From an uncultured Lachnospiraceae bacterium (lineage in GTDB: Bacteria; Bacillota; Clostridia; Lachnospirales; Lachnospiraceae): DNA of 64,000 bases. The DNA is taken from positions 186,001 to 250,000 of the forward strand of contig UQLY01000001.1 in NCBI GenBank assembly GCA_900542015.1. The letters are read 5' to 3'. The notes under the pieces are model-generated. The model was not told the origin of the DNA. It did no database searches and saw only the letters and a program-made list of their open reading frames with translations. Shown piece after piece: positions 34,160 to 43,235 of this stretch. The position numbers were made by a program, and so were the translations under genes. Position 1 is the stretch's first letter; the number at the start of each line of letters is the position of its first letter.

Positions 34160-34209
34160 TTGTAAAAATTTTCTCTCTGTATTATACTGAATATCAGATT
34201 TGAATACAA
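34160..34209. promoter_or_regulatory. Overlapping divergent promoters between two acyltransferase genes
   Basis: Plus strand: TTGTAA (34160-34165), 17 bases, TATACT (34183-34188). Minus strand: TTGTAT (34204-34209), 17 bases, TATAAT (34181-34186). The two -10 boxes share bases, so only one polymerase can open the region at a time. Confidence 0.7.
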
Positions 34210-34230
34210 TATGAGAATGGGGTTCTTATC

Positions 34231-35403
34231 ATGGGGGAAACAACGAAAGAGATTTGTCCGGCGGGACAAAAACAGACCGCGGAAATGCGGGATTCCAATT
34301 TTGAATTGCTGCGCGTTTTTTCTATTTTACTGATCATTTCATTTCACTGCGCCTGGGAGGGCGGATTTGAATATCCCGAATTTTGTTTTCACAAATTCGT
34401 CGTGGAGACGTTTCATATGTTCGGGGAGCTGGGCGTCAATCTGTTTATCCTGATTTCCGGCTACCATATGCTCTACGGAAAATTCAAGCTCAAAAAACTG
34501 ATTACCCTTCTTTTGGAAGTGCAGTTCTACAACTGGATCTGCGTGTTTTTATGCGTGCACTTCGGCACGCTGACTCTTGACAAACGCACGGTTCTGACAA
34601 ACTTTTTCCCGATTGCCGAATATAAATACTGGTTTGCCACCGTTTATCTGTTAATCTATGTGCTTTCTCCCTATATCAATAAGCTGTTGCTGCATTTATC
34701 GCAAAAAGAATTTCAACGTCTTCTTGCCGTCTGTCTGATCCTTTTTTGCGTCTTTCCCACCGTCTACGGCGCGCTCAAAAACGACACGGAAACACTGTTT
34801 TATTATAACCGCTTTATCTGGCTTTTCATCGTCTATATGCTTGGCGCCTATATCCGTCTCTACCCGCCCCAAAGGATCACAAGCTTTGCAAAATGGCTGG
34901 GGATCTCGGCGCTTATCTTCTTTTTCATGGAATGCGCCATTGTGATTATGGAAAAGTTTCAGCCCTTTTTTAACAAAATCGGCATCGTAAACGGCAATTA
35001 CTTCTGGCGCCCCAACACCCTGCCCATGGTCGCTTTGAGCGTCAGCCTGTTTCTATGCTTCCGCTTTCTTAACGTAAAGCCGCTGCCCTTTGTCAATCTG
35101 TTAGCCTCCACGACCTTCGGGATCTATCTGCTCCATGACGGGCAGTTGAATTTTTATATGTGGCAGACGCTGTTGCGAAGCGCCTCGTTTACCCATTCCA
35201 AATGGCTGATTCTCTATATTCCCGCCTGCGCCCTTCTGATCTTTGTCACAGGCGCCTGCGTGGATCTGCTGCGGCATAAGCTGTTTGATCTGTGCTTTTC
35301 CTTATACGCCTATTCAAATACCAGATCTCCGAGCCGGGTATACGCGGCAAGATCGTCCGCAAAGGACCGTTCCGCAAGCTCAAACAATACAACGTCGGGC
35401 TGA
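34231..35403 (+). CDS. Acyltransferase-3-family membrane protein
   Basis: The 390-residue polytopic protein begins with a hydrophilic stretch, then SNFELLRVFSILLIISFHCAWEGG (R and H of the family motif), VNLFILISGYHMLYG, and later membrane helices to STTFGIYLLHDG and the last helix near residue 345. It resembles WcfY/OatA-like O-acetyltransferases without an SGNH domain. The final 40 or so residues (Ser/Arg-rich) are read antisense to the end of the next gene (94-base convergent overlap) and are probably a non-conserved tail. It is the only plus-strand gene in this region. Confidence 0.82.
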   Translation: MGETTKEICPAGQKQTAEMRDSNFELLRVFSILLIISFHCAWEGGFEYPEFCFHKFVVETFHMFGELGVNLFILISGYHMLYGKFKLKKLITLLLEVQFYNWICVFLCVHFGTLTLDKRTVLTNFFPIAEYKYWFATVYLLIYVLSPYINKLLLHLSQKEFQRLLAVCLILFCVFPTVYGALKNDTETLFYYNRFIWLFIVYMLGAYIRLYPPQRITSFAKWLGISALIFFFMECAIVIMEKFQPFFNKIGIVNGNYFWRPNTLPMVALSVSLFLCFRFLNVKPLPFVNLLASTTFGIYLLHDGQLNFYMWQTLLRSASFTHSKWLILYIPACALLIFVTGACVDLLRHKLFDLCFSLYAYSNTRSPSRVYAARSSAKDRSASSNNTTSG

Positions 35404-36455
35404 ATCAGATCAATGTATTCCTGGATATGGGTATAATTGACCCTGGAAGTAAAGTACACCTCCCGGTAACGGTAGGTATACCAGGTCTCCCGCTGATCCA
35501 GGAAGCTGTCGTGCAAAATCAGAATCGTCCTGTCGGCAGGCGCGTCGGGATTGTAAAAATAAGCCATGTTGTTTCCCGCTTCCACCGTCACATCCACCCG
35601 GTACGGGCTGTCCGTGGCTACGCCGTTCCCCGAAGGATTGCTGCACACAAGGCGGGGAATTTCATCCGTAATCTCCGAGCTGGTGGCAAAAAACTCCAGT
35701 CCCGTAACGGTTTCCGTACTCCGGGTAAAATCCGCCTCCTCCATGACCGGAACATCCGCATAAGTCTCATGAATCAGCGCCTCCGCCATATTCAATCCAT
35801 AAAAAGCCCCCAGATCGTTCCAATGGGCGCAGTCGTATTTCCGATTATAAATCTGCTCCGTTTCTTTTATTTCTCTGAAAGCCCCGTCGGGTATCACATA
35901 GGCAATCCCCCGCTCATCGAGCTTTCTTGCCGCCATATCCAGCGTGCTCTCCCGGTTTTCATCCACATGAATGCTCTCCGGCATATATTCGCCGTATACG
36001 GAGGACTTATTGGGACAAATCATAAACACAAACTGACCGCCCTGCTCCTTTACATAAGCGTCCGTCCGCTCCAGGTAAGTCATCAGATCGTCCATAAGGG
36101 CTTCGTCGATATTCAGCCGCTGATAATTTTGCACATATCCCTCGTCCGCCGGAAAAATATATCCGTCCTTTCCCGGCATATGCAGTTCCTCCGAAAACGT
36201 CCCGAACAGATGATAATTGATGTCCGCGTTTAAAATAATCGCCTCATCCCGAAACGCCACGCGGTCTTCCGCATAATGTCCGTACCACTCCGTATGCAGC
36301 TTATCAAAATGCAGCCCCGGCCACTGGGTAAGCGCCCTGTTTTCCAGTTCGGAATCGATGCTCTCCGTCGTATCCAGCAACAAAAACGGTATGAAAATCA
36401 TCGCCACAAAGCAGACCGCAAACACAAGATCCGCCGCTTTTTTTCTCTTTTTCAT
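35310..36455 (-). CDS. AlgJ/AlgX-like SGNH-type protein (DHHW family)
   Basis: The 381-residue protein has one N-terminal membrane helix (about 8-27), then an extracytoplasmic region with ENRALTQWP and the AlgX/AlgJ-style motifs FVFMICPNKSSVYGEYMP, YDCAHWNDLGAFYG (catalytic Asp/His) and LILHDSFLDQ (Ser nucleophile). Such proteins take an acetyl group passed by an MBOAT partner and put it on a polysaccharide. The MBOAT gene lies immediately upstream (9-base gap). It is the first of two MBOAT/SGNH pairs here. Confidence 0.82.
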   Translation of the reverse strand: MKKRKKAADLVFAVCFVAMIFIPFLLLDTTESIDSELENRALTQWPGLHFDKLHTEWYGHYAEDRVAFRDEAIILNADINYHLFGTFSEELHMPGKDGYIFPADEGYVQNYQRLNIDEALMDDLMTYLERTDAYVKEQGGQFVFMICPNKSSVYGEYMPESIHVDENRESTLDMAARKLDERGIAYVIPDGAFREIKETEQIYNRKYDCAHWNDLGAFYGLNMAEALIHETYADVPVMEEADFTRSTETVTGLEFFATSSEITDEIPRLVCSNPSGNGVATDSPYRVDVTVEAGNNMAYFYNPDAPADRTILILHDSFLDQRETWYTYRYREVYFTSRVNYTHIQEYIDLIQPDVVLFELAERSFADDLAAYTRLGDLVFE

Positions 36456-36463
36456 GAAGCCTC

Positions 36464-37954
36464 CTAAAACCGGAAATAAATAAAAGGATTATAGGTACTC
36501 GTAATGATAAATACAAAACACAAAGCAAGCAGCAACAGCAAAATGATCCGCTTAACCGCCGTAAACAAAAGACCGTCCGCAAGCTGCGCCGCCCCGGAAG
36601 CCTTTGCGCCTGACAGCCGTCTGCCAAGCCAGGGTACCCACGGGAAACAGGCGAGCAAAGCGATGACAAATAAAAACGTCGTCCGCCCGTCCATATAATA
36701 GGACAAATCGTAAGCCGTAAACGTATTCCCCGACAGACCGAACATGACTTTCAGGTACCGCAGGGTATCTGAAAGATCCACAAGCTTGAATAATACCCAG
36801 CCTATGACGACCACAAGCATCGTATAAACATGTCCCAAAAGAGCGCGTACAAATCCCGAAATTTGCAGCGCAGTACGCTTTTTAGTCTCTCCCTGTTCCT
36901 TCGCCCCGGCATTTTCATGCCTTTTCGCCGCCCGATTGCCCGCCAGTCTCTCCAGAATGGAAAACAATCCGTGCCACAAGCCCCAGATCACAAATCCCCA
37001 TGCTGCGCCATGCCAGAGTCCCGTCGCAAAAAACACAACGAACAGGTGCAGATAGACGTTTCCTTTCCGGCTGCCGCCCATGGGAATATACAGATAATCC
37101 CGAAACCAGGTGGATAGCGACATATGCCACCTGCGCCAAAATTCTCTGACGGATTTGGAGATATAGGGATAATTGAAATTCTCCGGAAAATGAAAACCGA
37201 AAATCTTTCCAAGTCCGATCGCCATATCGGAATAACCGGAAAAATCAAAATAAATCTGCAGCGTATAAGCGATCGCGCCGGTCCACGCTACGGAAACACC
37301 CATGTAACTTACGTCGCTTCCCATGATCCGCTCCGCCAGTCCGCCCATGGTGTTAGCAAGGATCGCCTTTTTTGCCATGCCTATGATAAAACGCTCCACC
37401 CCCGCCGCAAACAGCTCGGGAGAATGCGTCCTCTTTGTCAGCGCCTCGCCGATATCCCCGTAACGGACAATAGGACCCGCGATGAGCTGGGGAAACATGG
37501 AGATATACAGCGCCAGATTCAACGGATTTTTCTGAACAATGCTTCTGTCCCGATATACGTCGATGCAATAAGAAAGCCCCTGAAAGGTATAAAAGGAAAT
37601 GCCGATAGGCAGCGCAATCTCCGGCACCTTCACAAGCCCCGGAAAAAAACGGGTCAGGTTCGATACCAGGAAACCGCTGTATTTAAAGACGCATAAAAGT
37701 CCCAGATTGACCACAACCGCCAGGATCAGCCACAGCTTTTTTTGCTTTTCAAAGGAATGAATCGCCATCCCGAACACATAGTTGCAGACAATGGAGAGAA
37801 GCATCACCAATACATATACCGGTTCTCCCCAGGCATAAAAAAACAGACTGCAAAGAAGCAGGAAAACATTCTTTCCCCGCCCGGGCATCAGATAATAGCC
37901 GATGATCGTAATCGGCAAAAATGCACATAAAAAAATAACCGTACTGAATACCAT
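36464..37954 (-). CDS. MBOAT-family O-acyltransferase (AlgI/DltB-like), first copy
   Basis: The 496-residue membrane protein has the MBOAT hallmarks: PIGISFYTFQGLSYCIDVYR near 115, IVRYGDI, YFDFSGYSDMAIGLGKIFGF, FWRRWHMSLSTWFRDYLYIPMGGSRKG and the catalytic His region GLWHGAAWGFVIWGLWHG near 315. It moves acyl groups across the membrane for transfer to an exported glycan by the adjacent SGNH protein. A hydrophilic insertion (about 345-365) is lysine-rich. AAAGG lies before ATG 37954. Confidence 0.93.
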   Translation of the reverse strand: MVFSTVIFLCAFLPITIIGYYLMPGRGKNVFLLLCSLFFYAWGEPVYVLVMLLSIVCNYVFGMAIHSFEKQKKLWLILAVVVNLGLLCVFKYSGFLVSNLTRFFPGLVKVPEIALPIGISFYTFQGLSYCIDVYRDRSIVQKNPLNLALYISMFPQLIAGPIVRYGDIGEALTKRTHSPELFAAGVERFIIGMAKKAILANTMGGLAERIMGSDVSYMGVSVAWTGAIAYTLQIYFDFSGYSDMAIGLGKIFGFHFPENFNYPYISKSVREFWRRWHMSLSTWFRDYLYIPMGGSRKGNVYLHLFVVFFATGLWHGAAWGFVIWGLWHGLFSILERLAGNRAAKRHENAGAKEQGETKKRTALQISGFVRALLGHVYTMLVVVIGWVLFKLVDLSDTLRYLKVMFGLSGNTFTAYDLSYYMDGRTTFLFVIALLACFPWVPWLGRRLSGAKASGAAQLADGLLFTAVKRIILLLLLALCFVFIITSTYNPFIYFRF

Positions 37955-37974
37955 TGTCTAACTGCCTTTTCTCT

Positions 37975-38463
37975 TTATTCTCCGCCGTCTAAATCCACGC
38001 TTTTGCCGTCTATGGCGGCGTTCATGAGCTTATCGCCTTCGTAATACAGCTTCATGGAAAAAAACGGCGCGTCCTCCAAAAGCATTTTCAAAAAAATCCG
38101 GTCGCCCTCCCAGAGATTCAAATCCCGGATTTTCTCCCTGGGCACCCATTCCAGTTTTCCTTCGTCGCATCCGGTCAGCTCTCCCGTAAAACCGTCCGCC
38201 GTATAAAGACACATATATTCGGTAGCGAAGGTATCGGTGGCAAAGGTAATGATACCCCGGAACCGGTAATCCGTCAGCGTCAGCCCGGTTTCCTCCTTTA
38301 CCTCCCGAAGCAGGCATTCCTCCGGGCTCTCTCCGGTCTCAAAATGTCCGCCCACGCCGATCCACTTGCCTGCATTCACGTCGTTTTTCTTGCTGACCCG
38401 GTGCATCATCAGGAAACAGTCGTCTTTTTCAATATAACAAAGCGTCGTCAGTTTTTCTTTCAT
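37975..38463 (-). CDS. NUDIX hydrolase (MutT-like)
   Basis: The 162-residue cytosolic protein carries a full NUDIX box, GGHFETGESPEECLLREVKEETG (residues about 37-59), with all conserved Glu and Gly positions. The surrounding sequence (LCYIEKDDCFLMMHRVSKKNDVNAGKWIGVGG, and later FATEYMCLYTADGF) is like the 8-oxo-dGTP diphosphatase group of Firmicutes. It sits between the two MBOAT pairs, 20 bases upstream of the first, but has no evident link to acylation. Confidence 0.9.
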   Translation of the reverse strand: MKEKLTTLCYIEKDDCFLMMHRVSKKNDVNAGKWIGVGGHFETGESPEECLLREVKEETGLTLTDYRFRGIITFATDTFATEYMCLYTADGFTGELTGCDEGKLEWVPREKIRDLNLWEGDRIFLKMLLEDAPFFSMKLYYEGDKLMNAAIDGKSVDLDGGE

Positions 38464-38491
38464 TATGAATCCTTTCTCTTATCGGGGATTG

Positions 38492-38557
38492 GCATATTTA
38501 CAAATTTTCGTATCGATCACGGAAACACGCTTTCACTCTATAAAAATTTGTAAATGC
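38492..38557. repeat. Palindromic core-and-arms element, reduced copy D
   Basis: GCATATTTACAAATTTT (38492-38508) pairs with AAAATTTGTAAATGC (ending 38557), with a two-base bulge. Between them lies CACGGAAACACGCTTTC, the conserved unpaired-strand motif of the larger copies, but the GGTAC/GTACC inner hairpin is missing. A small hairpin GCGACA/TGTCGC follows at 38556-38573. Its orientation relative to the upstream gene is opposite to the full copies. Confidence 0.7.
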
Positions 38558-38578
38558 GACAGTTCCTTGTCGCAGTGC

Positions 38579-39562
38579 TCAGTGGAAAATATCGGGATAA
38601 CGCTCCCGCATAAATCTGCAGTACTCCGACGCGCCCGTCTGATTCAGATGATCGGCGTCGCCGAAATAGTCGTTGGGATACATATAAAAATCCCCGAATA
38701 TCTGCACCGTAGGATTCGCCTGTGATAATTCCAGCATATATTCCCGGTAATGATCTTTAAAATCCTCTGTTAAAATTGCCCTGGACGTTTCGTTCATCGG
38801 AAGCTGTTCCACCACGACCCGGATGCCCTGCTCCTTACAGAGATCAAAAATTTTCTGCATGTAAAGGGTAATCACGTCCGACGGCACAAAATCTTCTTCC
38901 TTCGCCTCTCCGTTGACGTCGGAGCTTCCGTTTGCCGTACCGAAAAAGTTATGCCCCCGCTCCGCCTCCACCTGTGCATATTTTTGCTCATTGGCTCCGT
39001 GCCTGCCGATAAAAGCCGCGTTTTTTAGCGCCGTGCAGTATTTGTTGGGCATATAAAACTCATACATGGCGTATTCCAGCCTGTAATTTTCGATCAAAAT
39101 GTTTGCGTTGTCCCTGCAGTCAGCCGCGGTTTGAAACAACTCTCCGGCGTCCTTCCGGTTCATCACATGAAAATAAATATTCCTTGTCCAAAGGGCGTCC
39201 ACGTCCATATAGTGCATGGGCGCATACGCAACGACCACATACTCCGGCGCAGGATGCGCGCTCAGGTATTCCTTTAACGTATAATACCCTTCGATCGGCG
39301 TCGTGCCGCCAAGGGCAAGATTATAACAGTCCGCGGACAGCTCGTCCGGAATCATTCCCGCCTTCGTGCGGGAATCGCCGATGATTAACACCCTGTTCGC
39401 ATCCCGGTTCTCCACCACATAATCCTTCTGCTGTCTGTACATGGCATATTCTTCATCCATATACCACATGGGAAAAAGGGCGCAGTAAAGCGGCAGAATA
39501 ATAAACAGCGGTAAAACAATTCCTATGAACTTACACACTAATTTCCAAATCTGGCGCCACAT
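38579..39562 (-). CDS. SGNH-type extracytoplasmic protein paired with MBOAT (DltD-like)
   Basis: The 327-residue protein has an N-terminal membrane anchor (about 12-32) and an SGNH hydrolase fold: VLIIGDSRTKAGM (Ser nucleophile block, about 58-70), LALGGTTPIEGYYTLKEYL, and DADHLNQTGASEY near the C-terminus with the catalytic Asp/His. The length and topology resemble DltD or the acyl-transferring partners of MBOAT proteins. It lies 50 bases downstream of the second MBOAT gene. The acceptor glycan is unknown. Confidence 0.82.
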   Translation of the reverse strand: MWRQIWKLVCKFIGIVLPLFIILPLYCALFPMWYMDEEYAMYRQQKDYVVENRDANRVLIIGDSRTKAGMIPDELSADCYNLALGGTTPIEGYYTLKEYLSAHPAPEYVVVAYAPMHYMDVDALWTRNIYFHVMNRKDAGELFQTAADCRDNANILIENYRLEYAMYEFYMPNKYCTALKNAAFIGRHGANEQKYAQVEAERGHNFFGTANGSSDVNGEAKEEDFVPSDVITLYMQKIFDLCKEQGIRVVVEQLPMNETSRAILTEDFKDHYREYMLELSQANPTVQIFGDFYMYPNDYFGDADHLNQTGASEYCRFMRERYPDIFH

Positions 39563-39612
39563 GACCCCGGGCTCCTTTCTCTATTCCGGCGCAGCCTGCA
39601 CAACCGCATTCC

Positions 39613-41055
39613 CTAAAACTGAAAATATACAAACTCCTGAGAATTAAAGCTTGCCAACAGCAAAACCATCAGCAAAAAGGCGTAATACACCGCCTGCCTT
39701 GCCGCAGCCGGCAATTTGCCCACAACTAACAGCGGGTCCTTATCAAGCGCCGTATAATCATAAACCGCCAGCAACAGTACGGGAACGATCATCTGCTTTA
39801 ACAGCCGGGTATCAAACGCGTGAATCCCCGCCGACAAATAGGCAAGGGGCTGCCGCAGCCCGTCCGCCATGTGGGCAAAAACATACAGCGCCTCTTTGCA
39901 GGAACCGGCTCGGAAAAAGCACCATGCCGCCGCCACAAAACAAAAGACAACGGCGACCCTGATCCACCAGGCAAGCCCTCTTTTTTTTGCAGCCATCCCC
40001 TTCTTTTTTGCCGGAAACAGGAGATTTTCCACACACTGCATAGCGCCGTGAAGCCCGCCCCACACAATATAAGTAAATGCGGCTCCGTGCCACAATCCGC
40101 TCAAAGTAAAGGTTACCATCACATTCCAGATATTACGGAGCCTGGATACCCGGTTGCCTCCCATGGGGATATAGATATAGTCCCTAAACCAGGAGGAAAG
40201 GGAAATGTGCCATCTTCTCCAAAACTCTTTGATGGAAGCGGAAAAATACGGACTTTTAAAGTTTGTCATCAAATCGATATCAAACAGCTTCGCCGTCCCG
40301 ATCGCAATATCCGAATAGCCCGAAAAATCGCAGTAAATCTGTAATGTAAAAAACAAAACGGCAAGCACAAGGGCAAAACCGTGATATGACGACACGTCGT
40401 CAAAAACCAGATCCACAAATACCGCCAGGTTGTCCGCAATAACCAGCTTTTTAAAAAAGCCCCACGCCATAAGCTTCATTCCGTAGGCGCCTTTTTCATA
40501 TGTAAAACGGTGATCGCAGTCGATCTGAGGGAGCAGATTCTTTGTTCTTTCAATGGGACCTGCAACCAACTGGGGAAAAAAGGAAATAAAAGCCGCGTAT
40601 TTAAAAAAGTTATGCTCCGCCGCCACTTCCCCTTTATAGACATCAATGACATAGCTTAGAGTCTGAAACGTATAAAAAGAAATCCCCACCGGCAGCATCA
40701 GCGACAAAGTGACCGGATGCAGCTCAATGGCAAAGGACTGTAAAACGCGCGCCAGGGTATTCTGGGCAAAATCAAAATACTTAAAAAAGAAAAGGACCAA
40801 CAGGCTTGCCGCTACTGCGCCGACCATCAGCATCCTTTTCACGCTCTTTTTTTCCGTTTTTTCCATCAAAAAAGCGCCGGCATAAGAAATCGCGGTCGTG
40901 AATAAGATCAGCACCACATACTTCACATTCCAGCTCATATAAAAATAATAACTGGATATCAACAACACAATCCAACGGTACTTCTGCGGCAACGCCCAAT
41001 ATGCAAAAAACACAATAGGCAGAAAAACAGCAAAAGCAAGCGAATTAAACAACAT
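39613..41055 (-). CDS. MBOAT-family O-acyltransferase (AlgI/DltB-like), second copy
   Basis: The product of about 480 residues has the same architecture as the first copy: LPVGISFYTFQTLSYVIDVYKG, YCDFSGYSDIAIGTAKLF, FWRRWHISLSSWFRDYIYIPMGGNR and GLWHGAAFTYIVWGGLHG with the catalytic His. The sequence differs widely from copy one outside these motifs, so it is a paralogue, not a recent duplicate. ATG 41055 has GAGG eight bases upstream; the frame extends to 41109 without a site. It pairs with the SGNH gene at 38579. Confidence 0.92.
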   Translation of the reverse strand: MLFNSLAFAVFLPIVFFAYWALPQKYRWIVLLISSYYFYMSWNVKYVVLILFTTAISYAGAFLMEKTEKKSVKRMLMVGAVAASLLVLFFFKYFDFAQNTLARVLQSFAIELHPVTLSLMLPVGISFYTFQTLSYVIDVYKGEVAAEHNFFKYAAFISFFPQLVAGPIERTKNLLPQIDCDHRFTYEKGAYGMKLMAWGFFKKLVIADNLAVFVDLVFDDVSSYHGFALVLAVLFFTLQIYCDFSGYSDIAIGTAKLFDIDLMTNFKSPYFSASIKEFWRRWHISLSSWFRDYIYIPMGGNRVSRLRNIWNVMVTFTLSGLWHGAAFTYIVWGGLHGAMQCVENLLFPAKKKGMAAKKRGLAWWIRVAVVFCFVAAAWCFFRAGSCKEALYVFAHMADGLRQPLAYLSAGIHAFDTRLLKQMIVPVLLLAVYDYTALDKDPLLVVGKLPAAARQAVYYAFLLMVLLLASFNSQEFVYFQF

Positions 41056-41186
41056 GACAAATACCTCATATCTAAAAAAGTAAGCTGTGCAAAAGACAAA
41101 TCTTCCCATTCTGTCAGAAAATTCCCATTTTCAAATCCCGAACGGAAAAAGAAAGATTGTGCAGCCCCTGTCATATGCCTGTATAT

Positions 41187-41535
41187 GTGAGCGAAACGGT
41201 AAGCCGGGTTATGTCGTTGGATGATCATCTATCTAGAACTGCTGTTGCCAACAGTTTCAAGCGACCCACCTGAAAGCACAGCGGGCAACTGTATCGCTTT
41301 CTGTTCGGTCTTGCTTCGGATGGGGTTTACATGTGCCCCTCCCGTTACCGGGAGGGCGGTAGTCTCTTAAGCTGCCCTTCCACCCTTACCGGGAAATTCC
41401 CGGCGGTACATTTCTGTTGCACTTGCCTTGGAGTCACCTCCACCGGACGTTATCCGGCATCCTGCCCTGTGAAGCCCGGACTTTCCTCACCTGTCCCCTT
41501 TCGGTCGGACAGCCGCGATCATCTGTTTCACTCAC
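41187..41535 (-). ncRNA. rnpB: RNase P RNA
   Basis: On the minus strand the conserved 5' core GAGGAAAGTCCGGGCTTC occurs about 60 bases after the start, followed by AGTGCAACAGAAA. The 3' core is CATAACCCGGCTTA. The ends pair as helix P1 (GTGAGTGAAAC at the 5' end, GTTTCGCTCAC at the 3' end), which fixes the boundaries. The layout looks like the A-type ribozyme common in Clostridia. It processes tRNA 5' ends with RnpA. It lies 14 bases after the uridine-kinase-like gene. Confidence 0.95.
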
Positions 41536-41549
41536 ATAATATTGGTCGG

Positions 41550-43205
41550 TCAGACCGGAAAACAGCTTCCTCCCACAAATTCGCGCACAATGGAATTGTT
41601 GGGAAGATTTTCCGTGCTGACGCCCAGGAAATACTCTAAAAATTTCAAAAGACGTTTTGCTTCATGATATTCCGGCTCGTCTTCGCCGATTTCATACAAA
41701 AGCGGCTCCGCATACTGTTTCAGCGCCGCCAGCTCATAAATGGAAGCGGAATTGAAAAACGCGTCCGCCCCTTCCTGAAAGGGGAAAATATTTTCTTCTT
41801 CGCCCCTTCTGACGGAAGCCCACATCTGGATCGTCCGTTTTGCGCCCGCTCCTCTGGTACGGGCATCCCTGACCATCCGGCGCAGCAATCTGCCGTCGGT
41901 GGTAGGTATCCGGTTATGCTCGTCGATATTCAGCGTTGTAAGCGCGCTGATATAGATCTTATATTTGCTCTCCACCGGAAGGGCATAGGACATTTTATCA
42001 TTCAAGCCGTGTATGCCTTCCAGCACCAGTATGTCGTCGGGTCCCAGCTTTTTAACATTGCCCTTATATTCTCTCTGCCCCGTCTTAAAATTAAACGTAG
42101 GCAGCTCCACTTCCTTTCCTTCCAGAAGCGCAACCATATCTTTGTTAAAGAGCTCCACATCCAGGGCTTCGAGACATTCAAAATTGTAGTCCCCGTTCTC
42201 ATCCCTCGGCGTCCTCTCCCTGTTGACAAAATAATCGTCCAGAGCGATAGGATGGGGCGTAATGCCGTAGGTACGCAGCTGCACCGAAAGACGGTGGGAA
42301 AACGTGGTCTTCCCGCTGGAGGAAGGTCCCGCGATCATCACAAACTTGACGCCGGGCTTTTCGGAAATTTCCTTGGCAATTTCGCCGATTCTTCTCTCCT
42401 GCAGCGCCTCCTGCACCAGCACCAGATCGTTCAGGTGTCCTTTGCAGATCTCGTCGTTTAAATCGCCGACCGTATCGACGCCCATCTTTCTTCCCCAGTC
42501 GTCCGACTGTTTCAGCGTCTTAAAAAGCTTGGTGCGGGGAACGAATTTTTCAAGCTCCCCGGGCGCATACTTCTCCGGCAGATTCAGGATCAGCCCGTTT
42601 TCATAGGGCAGCACCTCAAAGTAGCGGATATATCCGGTCCGGGGAAGCATATAGCCATAATAATAATCATGATATCCGTCCAATTCATAGACATTGACCG
42701 TGGAACTCTTCCTGTATTTGAACAAAGAGACCTTATCCTTCATACCGTGCCCTGCAAAGATCCGGATCGCATCCGCGGTCTGATATGCCTTTTTGGTAAT
42801 CTCATGGTTGCTCTCGACGATTTCCGTCATCCGCCGCTCCACCAGCTTTGCCAAATCCTTATTAACCGTGATATCTCCCTCGATATCAATATAGTAACCG
42901 CAGCCGATGGTAAACTCCACCTTTGCCTTTGTGACCCTGCTCATGTCCGTCACGTCCCGCAAAGCTTTCATAAAGATCATGGTCGCCGTCCGCACATAAC
43001 TCTTGTGCCCCGCTTCGTCGCAAAAGGTAAGAAAACTGATTTCACAGTCCTTCTCCACGGTCTTGCTCAGCTCCCTTATTTTTCCGTCCACCATGACAAG
43101 CGCAATCATGTCGTCATACACCGGCTGGTACTGCTTTGCGATTTCCTCATAAGCGGTTCCGATCTCATATTCTTTTCTTTCGCTTCCGATTGTAACAACT
43201 GCCAT
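41550..43205 (-). CDS. Nucleoside kinase-like protein (TGS/ThrRS-like N-terminus plus uridine kinase domain)
   Basis: The 551-residue protein has a TGS-like start (VVTIGSERKEYEIGTAYEEIA), a middle region resembling the second domain of threonyl-tRNA synthetase (GCGYYIDIEGD...; about 60-230), and a uridine-kinase/phosphoribulokinase domain from about 280. The latter shows FVMIAGPSSSGKTTFSHRL, IALDDYFVNRERTPRDENGDYNFECLEALD and ILVLEGIHGLND. This three-part layout is a known but uncharacterised nucleoside kinase family in Firmicutes. AGGAAGG precedes the ATG. rnpB follows directly. Confidence 0.9.
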   Translation of the reverse strand: MAVVTIGSERKEYEIGTAYEEIAKQYQPVYDDMIALVMVDGKIRELSKTVEKDCEISFLTFCDEAGHKSYVRTATMIFMKALRDVTDMSRVTKAKVEFTIGCGYYIDIEGDITVNKDLAKLVERRMTEIVESNHEITKKAYQTADAIRIFAGHGMKDKVSLFKYRKSSTVNVYELDGYHDYYYGYMLPRTGYIRYFEVLPYENGLILNLPEKYAPGELEKFVPRTKLFKTLKQSDDWGRKMGVDTVGDLNDEICKGHLNDLVLVQEALQERRIGEIAKEISEKPGVKFVMIAGPSSSGKTTFSHRLSVQLRTYGITPHPIALDDYFVNRERTPRDENGDYNFECLEALDVELFNKDMVALLEGKEVELPTFNFKTGQREYKGNVKKLGPDDILVLEGIHGLNDKMSYALPVESKYKIYISALTTLNIDEHNRIPTTDGRLLRRMVRDARTRGAGAKRTIQMWASVRRGEEENIFPFQEGADAFFNSASIYELAALKQYAEPLLYEIGEDEPEYHEAKRLLKFLEYFLGVSTENLPNNSIVREFVGGSCFPV

Positions 43206-43235
43206 AAATTACCTTCCTGTCTTCTCTTTTTCCTC

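Noticed and set aside
35310..35403. Serine-rich tail of the plus-strand acyltransferase as a real domain
   Set aside because: It is read antisense to the conserved C-terminus of the AlgX-like protein and lies beyond the last membrane helix.
35292..36233. Plus-strand frame of 313 codons across the AlgX-like gene
   Set aside because: It is antisense to the SGNH-type gene; the opposite strand has signal anchor and catalytic motifs.
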